From: Methylobacterium sp. R2-1
GTDB lineage: Bacteria; Pseudomonadota; Alphaproteobacteria; Rhizobiales; Beijerinckiaceae
Direction: 5' to 3'
Length of the DNA: 64,000 nt
NCBI RefSeq assembly: GCF_014191355.1
Contig: NZ_JACHWM010000009.1
Span: 124,001-188,000 of the forward strand
Made by a program: the position numbers and the translations under genes. The stretch's first letter is position 1; every line of letters starts with the position of its first letter. Below, one piece after another: positions 60,646-64,000 of the stretch. Below the pieces are notes generated by a model. It worked only from the letters and a program-made list of their open reading frames with translations, had not been told where the DNA came from and ran no database searches.

Positions 60646-62109
60646 TCAGCCCGGGGCGAGGCCCAGCAACTGGCCGAGCGGCACGATCAGGGTGGCGCCG
60701 ACGTAGAAGCCGTCCTTCGTGCGGTTCGGCGTGAACGGGTTCCAGTAGGAATTGCCGTTGACGAGGTATTGGACCACCGGCTCGAAGAAGATGCCCTTGC
60801 CGAGCGCCAGATGCGCGTTGGCCTCGAAGACCAGCTTGTCGCGGGAATAGGCTTCGCCGCTGCCGCCGGAGATGAAGTTCGCGTCGCCGAGGAACTGGGC
60901 GTAGTCGGCGGAGATGCGTTGCCAGTTGACCTTCACGCCGTAGCGGTCGAGCGGACGGCTCTGGTCGGGCGCCTGGAGGGTGAGGCCGGCGAACGCGTTC
61001 CAGCGGATCGGCACCGTCGGATCGGGCGCGTAGGCGAGGCTGGTATAGACTTGGACCGAGGTCGGGTTGAGGTTGCCCGCATCCGCCCCGCCATCGGCGC
61101 GCCAGATCACCTGGGAGCCGGTGAGGATCACGCCGGAGGTACCGGAGCGCAGCCGCACCGGATCGCCGGGGTTAAGGCCCTTCGAGGTGCCGAAGACCGT
61201 CCTAAGGTTATCCTCGTGGTCGGCGGTGTTATAGAAGCCGGTCAGCGCCACGCGGCTCGGGTAGAGGTCGGTGACGAAGGTGGTGGCGTGGCCGATCTCG
61301 GTCAGCGTCACGACGCCGTTGAGCGGCTCGTGGCCGAAATCCCAGCCGGAGGTGAAGTTCGCACGCCCCGTCACGGCGAAGGCACCGGCTTGGATGTAGT
61401 CGTCGGGTGAGATCTTGTAGGCGACGTTGGCTCCCCAGACGCCGTAGAGCGGCGAGGATAGACCGGCATTGATCTGCAGGATGTCTTGGAAGCAACTCAC
61501 GCTCGATTGGCAGGGCGGCAGCGCGTAGTAGCGGTTCGGGTGCGTGCGCCCGACCTCGATGGCGAGGCGGTCGTCGAGCAGGCGCTGCTCGTAGGTGAGG
61601 GTCGAGAGCCGGGCGAAGTCGCGGTTGAAGGTCGGCTGGTAGCCGATCGTGGTGTCGCCGATATCGGCGCCCATGTTGCGGTTGTTCCAGCGCAGACCGA
61701 AGAAGGTCTGGGTGATGTGGAACCAGCCGCCGGGTACACCCGCCAGTTTGTTCAGATCGGCGTCGAGGCTCAGCAGGTAATAGGCCGAGTTCGAGAGTTG
61801 TCCGGGCCGCAGGCCCGCGCTCGGGTTCGAGAAGAAGAAATCGTAGACGTTGACGTCGAAGCTGAGGCCCGCGAGCGCCAGCGAGGCGGCGTAGGGGGCG
61901 AGCGGCCCGTGCCACTTCACCTTTCCGTCCGGCACAACGCCGATCGCCTCCGGATCGGTGCGAGGGCCGGCCTCACCGGTGAAACTCTCGACTGCGCTCG
62001 GGGACTGCGCTCGGGCAGGCGCCGCGGCGAGCGACAGGGCGCAGCAGGCGAGGCCGACCCCGAACAGGCGACCAGGGAAGGGGAGCGGCAGAGGCGGGAC
62101 GTTCAGCAT
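60646..62109 (-). CDS. OprB-like outer-membrane porin
   Basis: From ATG 62109 the 487-residue protein has a signal peptide (about 1-35, ending PARAQ) and a beta-barrel pattern of alternating strands (TYEQRLLDDRLAIEVGRTHP, WDFGHEPLNGVVTLTEIGHA, YGVKVNWQRISADYAQFLGD, KDGFYVGATLIVPL). It resembles the carbohydrate-selective OprB family. Two Cys (PCQSSVSCF) form a likely surface disulfide. It lies 58 bp before the monooxygenase gene and may admit the same substrate. Confidence 0.8.
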   Translation of the reverse strand: MLNVPPLPLPFPGRLFGVGLACCALSLAAAPARAQSPSAVESFTGEAGPRTDPEAIGVVPDGKVKWHGPLAPYAASLALAGLSFDVNVYDFFFSNPSAGLRPGQLSNSAYYLLSLDADLNKLAGVPGGWFHITQTFFGLRWNNRNMGADIGDTTIGYQPTFNRDFARLSTLTYEQRLLDDRLAIEVGRTHPNRYYALPPCQSSVSCFQDILQINAGLSSPLYGVWGANVAYKISPDDYIQAGAFAVTGRANFTSGWDFGHEPLNGVVTLTEIGHATTFVTDLYPSRVALTGFYNTADHEDNLRTVFGTSKGLNPGDPVRLRSGTSGVILTGSQVIWRADGGADAGNLNPTSVQVYTSLAYAPDPTVPIRWNAFAGLTLQAPDQSRPLDRYGVKVNWQRISADYAQFLGDANFISGGSGEAYSRDKLVFEANAHLALGKGIFFEPVVQYLVNGNSYWNPFTPNRTKDGFYVGATLIVPLGQLLGLAPG

Positions 62110-62710
62110 CGAGCTCGTCTTCGGGGCGCCGCGCACAGGTCATCGGACCGGCGCTGACGCAGGCACGTGGGGGCGAAGTGATGGGAGGAATCGGCTCGCC
62201 TCACGCGCGGCCGATCCGGTCGCTAATCTGACGATCTCAAGAAGAATGGCTGCATGCCCCTTCCAGTCATTCGCCAGTCGCGATTAGATATTCGGAGAAA
62301 CGTACTTGAGGGTCAACGAAAACGATTGCTATTTTTCAACAGGTGACTGGGACAATATTTTCCCCTCCACGCATTCGAGGGGACATCAATACGATCACGT
62401 CACGCGGACGGTCACTTGGCCAGCCGCATGGTCGATGCCTGCCAAGAGAGAATGGCGCAACGTCGTCGTGGGCACGGTGTCAGGTGGCGGCCATCTCACA
62501 CGCAGCGGTCTTCTCCAGCACTGCGGTACGGCGGGCGGCATGTGAGGGCACATTGCGTTCCGCTCGGCAACAAGCAGGGGAGGGCAAGATCTTACGCGCG
62601 ACTGCAACGAATTTGGGAATAACTTTCGCGACTTCGTGGAAAACAGGAAAAAACTTTCCGGAAAAGCTCGGCTATATGATGGATACACCAACCGGACTTA
62701 GGCGGATGAC
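62110..62710. other. Divergent promoter region of the porin and the MBL-fold gene
   Basis: About 600 bp without a supported gene. The part 62225-62345 and the part 62600-62710 are AT-richer and should hold the two promoters. I searched by eye for known riboswitch cores and terminators and saw none. Confidence 0.45.
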
Positions 62711-63829
62711 ATGGCGAAAGCGATCGACAGACGCGCATTCCTGAAATTGTCGGCGGCGCTGGCCGCCGGGCCGGCGGCCGGCTTCTCCTGCGTCGAGGTG
62801 GCCCGCGCCGCGCCGCTCGCCATCCCCACCGTCGACACGCTCAGCCTGCGCGTCCTGATCGACTCGGCGCACGACCAGTTCCTGAAGCCCACCACCGTCC
62901 AGGGCGTGCTCCACCAGCCGCCCGGCAACGGCCGCGGCGCCGATTACCGGAAGGTGCTGCACAATCAGTGGGGTCTTTCACTCTTCGCGGAGTCGAAGGC
63001 TGCGGGGGAGGCGCGCACGATCCTGCTCGATTTCGGCTACAGCCCCGAGGCGCTGCTCAACAACATCGAAATCCTGAAGGTCGATCCCACCAAGATCGAT
63101 GCGCTGATCGTCAGTCACGGCCATCACGACCATTACGGCGGCTTGACCGGCTTCCTCGACAAATACCGCGACACGCTCTCGCCGGACCTGAAGCTCTATG
63201 CCGGCGGCGAGGACAATTTCTGTCATCGCCTGAGCCCGAGCGGCGTGACCGGCCAGTTCACCGATTTCGGCCAACTCGACAGGCGCGAACTCACCGCGCG
63301 GCGGATCGCGACGGTGCTGTGCGAGGCCCCCACCGTGGTGGCCGGCCACGCCTTCACCACCGGCCAGATCAAGCGCTCCTCGATCGAGCGCATTCTGCCC
63401 AACACCTACGTCGAGCGCGGCATCAAGGACGGGCTCGGCTGCGATGCCACCCACTACTCCCCCGCCGAGTTGCAGGGAAAGATCATCCCCGACGAGCATG
63501 TCCACGAGCACGCCACCTGCTTCAACGTGAAGGGCAGGGGGCTCGTGGTGATCTCGTCCTGCGGTCATGTCGGCATCGTCAACTCGGTGCGGCAGGCGCA
63601 GGAGGTCTCCGGGGTCGAGAAGGTTCACGCCATCGTCGGCGGCTTCCACCTCGGTCCCGCGCCGAAGGAGTACCTGACCCAGGTCGTCGGCGAGATCCGC
63701 GCGCTCAAGCCCGACGTCGTGATCCCGATGCATTGCAGCGGCCTGAACTTCGCCCTCGAAGCGCAGGCGCAGATGCCCGACAATGTCATCGTCCCGACCA
63801 CTGGCAGCCGGCTCACCTTCGGTGCGTAG
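62711..63829 (+). CDS. Tat-exported metallo-beta-lactamase-fold hydrolase
   Basis: The 372-residue protein has a twin-arginine signal (IDRRAFLKLSAALAAGPAAG) and a metallo-beta-lactamase fold with the metal motif IVSHGHHDHYGGLTGF (H-x-H-x-D-H), later ligand candidates in LVVISSCGHVGIVN and IPMHCSG, and the strand VHAIVGGFHLG. It resembles the MBL group of methanopterin-related ribofuranosyl-aminobenzene phosphate synthase. The substrate is not evident. It diverges from the porin-monooxygenase operon and overlaps an SCO-like gene, so it may act in the periplasm on the same compounds. Confidence 0.88.
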   Translation: MAKAIDRRAFLKLSAALAAGPAAGFSCVEVARAAPLAIPTVDTLSLRVLIDSAHDQFLKPTTVQGVLHQPPGNGRGADYRKVLHNQWGLSLFAESKAAGEARTILLDFGYSPEALLNNIEILKVDPTKIDALIVSHGHHDHYGGLTGFLDKYRDTLSPDLKLYAGGEDNFCHRLSPSGVTGQFTDFGQLDRRELTARRIATVLCEAPTVVAGHAFTTGQIKRSSIERILPNTYVERGIKDGLGCDATHYSPAELQGKIIPDEHVHEHATCFNVKGRGLVVISSCGHVGIVNSVRQAQEVSGVEKVHAIVGGFHLGPAPKEYLTQVVGEIRALKPDVVIPMHCSGLNFALEAQAQMPDNVIVPTTGSRLTFGA

Positions 63830-64000
63830 ACGTTTGCGGGCTGCGCTCCTGCTCGGCCTCGTGGGACTCGGCCCGGCTCGGGCCGAGGAACCGCTGCAGC
63901 GCTCGGCGGCCGAGCTGATGGACGTGCTGATGTGGAACCGGGAGCCGGTCGGCGGCCCGTTCGCGCTGACCGATCAGAACGGGCGCCTCCGCACCGACGC
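63822..64000 (+). CDS. SCO1/SenC-like protein, N-terminal part (cut by window end)
   Basis: GTG 63822 overlaps the end of the MBL-fold gene by 8 bp. The visible 59 codons show a signal peptide (MRRRLRAALLLGLVGLGPARA) and GGPFALTDQNGRLRTDA, the typical opening of SCO/SenC thioredoxin-fold proteins. The Cys-x3-Cys copper site lies beyond the window, so identity rests on this block. Members help load copper into cytochrome oxidase or act in periplasmic redox. Confidence 0.65.
   Translation, partial: MRRRLRAALLLGLVGLGPARAEEPLQRSAAELMDVLMWNREPVGGPFALTDQNGRLRTD

Noticed and set aside
1..64000. CRISPR arrays, rRNA genes or a replication origin
   Set aside because: No regularly spaced 25-40-bp repeats, no rRNA-like stretches and no iteron or DnaA-box cluster were seen by eye on either strand.

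Overview
The window looks like a stretch of a high-GC alphaproteobacterial chromosome, most likely Methylobacterium/Methylorubrum or a close Hyphomicrobiales relative. The reasons are a rhizobial-type FixL/FixJ/FixK module, a DUF6894-like protein, DUF3768, clusters of universal stress proteins, TadE/TadG proteins, and an IS load typical of that group. The genus is inferred; no species can be fixed from the sequence alone.

Positions 1-23190 look like part of an integrated genomic island. Its right edge is a 47-bp copy of the 3' half of tRNA-Gly(GCC) (23144-23190), next to a P4-type tyrosine integrase (21687-22994). The intact tRNA and left edge should lie to the left of the window. The island carries a membrane-linked HELGH metallopeptidase with an overlapping four-helix membrane partner, a promoter-RNA-terminator unit in front of a Tudor/Agenet-like protein and a DUF3768 gene, a chemoreceptor, an MHYT hybrid kinase, a serine recombinase, several decayed IS copies (IS5, IS3 and an IS701-like copy with perfect ends), and small membrane proteins. 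Two genes stand out as candidate defence functions: a PD-(D/E)xK-like protein (16445-17398), and an AT-rich two-gene cassette (17642-20885) made of a small helical protein and a 942-residue STAND-type ATPase fused to a phosphoribosyltransferase-like domain.

Positions 23191-30654 hold a tightly overlapping sugar-modification operon: a SPINDLY/OGT-like glycosyltransferase, a DegT aminotransferase, a WbqC-like protein, two paralogous beta-propeller glycosidase-like proteins, a GNAT acetyltransferase and a methyltransferase. Positions 30850-34710 hold a Csp1-like copper-storage protein, a DUF6894-like protein, a receiver-like protein coupled to a Crp/Fnr regulator, and small secreted proteins.

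Positions 35000-46700 form a compact low-oxygen stress region: Hsp20, four tandem-USP proteins, a host-attachment-family protein, a BON protein, a FixK-like Crp/Fnr regulator, a lone receiver, FixJ, a FixL with conserved haem-pocket residues, and an HD-GYP response regulator. Seven TTGAT/TTGCG-N4-ATCAA-like boxes sit 50-170 bp upstream of these genes. A FixJ-like CTACGTAG lies upstream of the fixK-like gene. This suggests a FixL-FixJ-FixK cascade encoded next to its own targets.

Positions 46839-52494 (minus strand) encode TadE/TadE/TadG-like proteins followed by a BarA-like hybrid kinase. Positions 53003-62109 (minus strand) encode an apparent organosulfur-type operon: an OprB-like porin, a NtaA/DszA-type flavin monooxygenase, a complete branched-chain-type ABC transporter (G, H, M, K, F) and an SfnB/DszC-like enzyme. 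A divergent Tat-exported metallo-beta-lactamase-fold protein and the start of an SCO1/SenC-like protein close the window.
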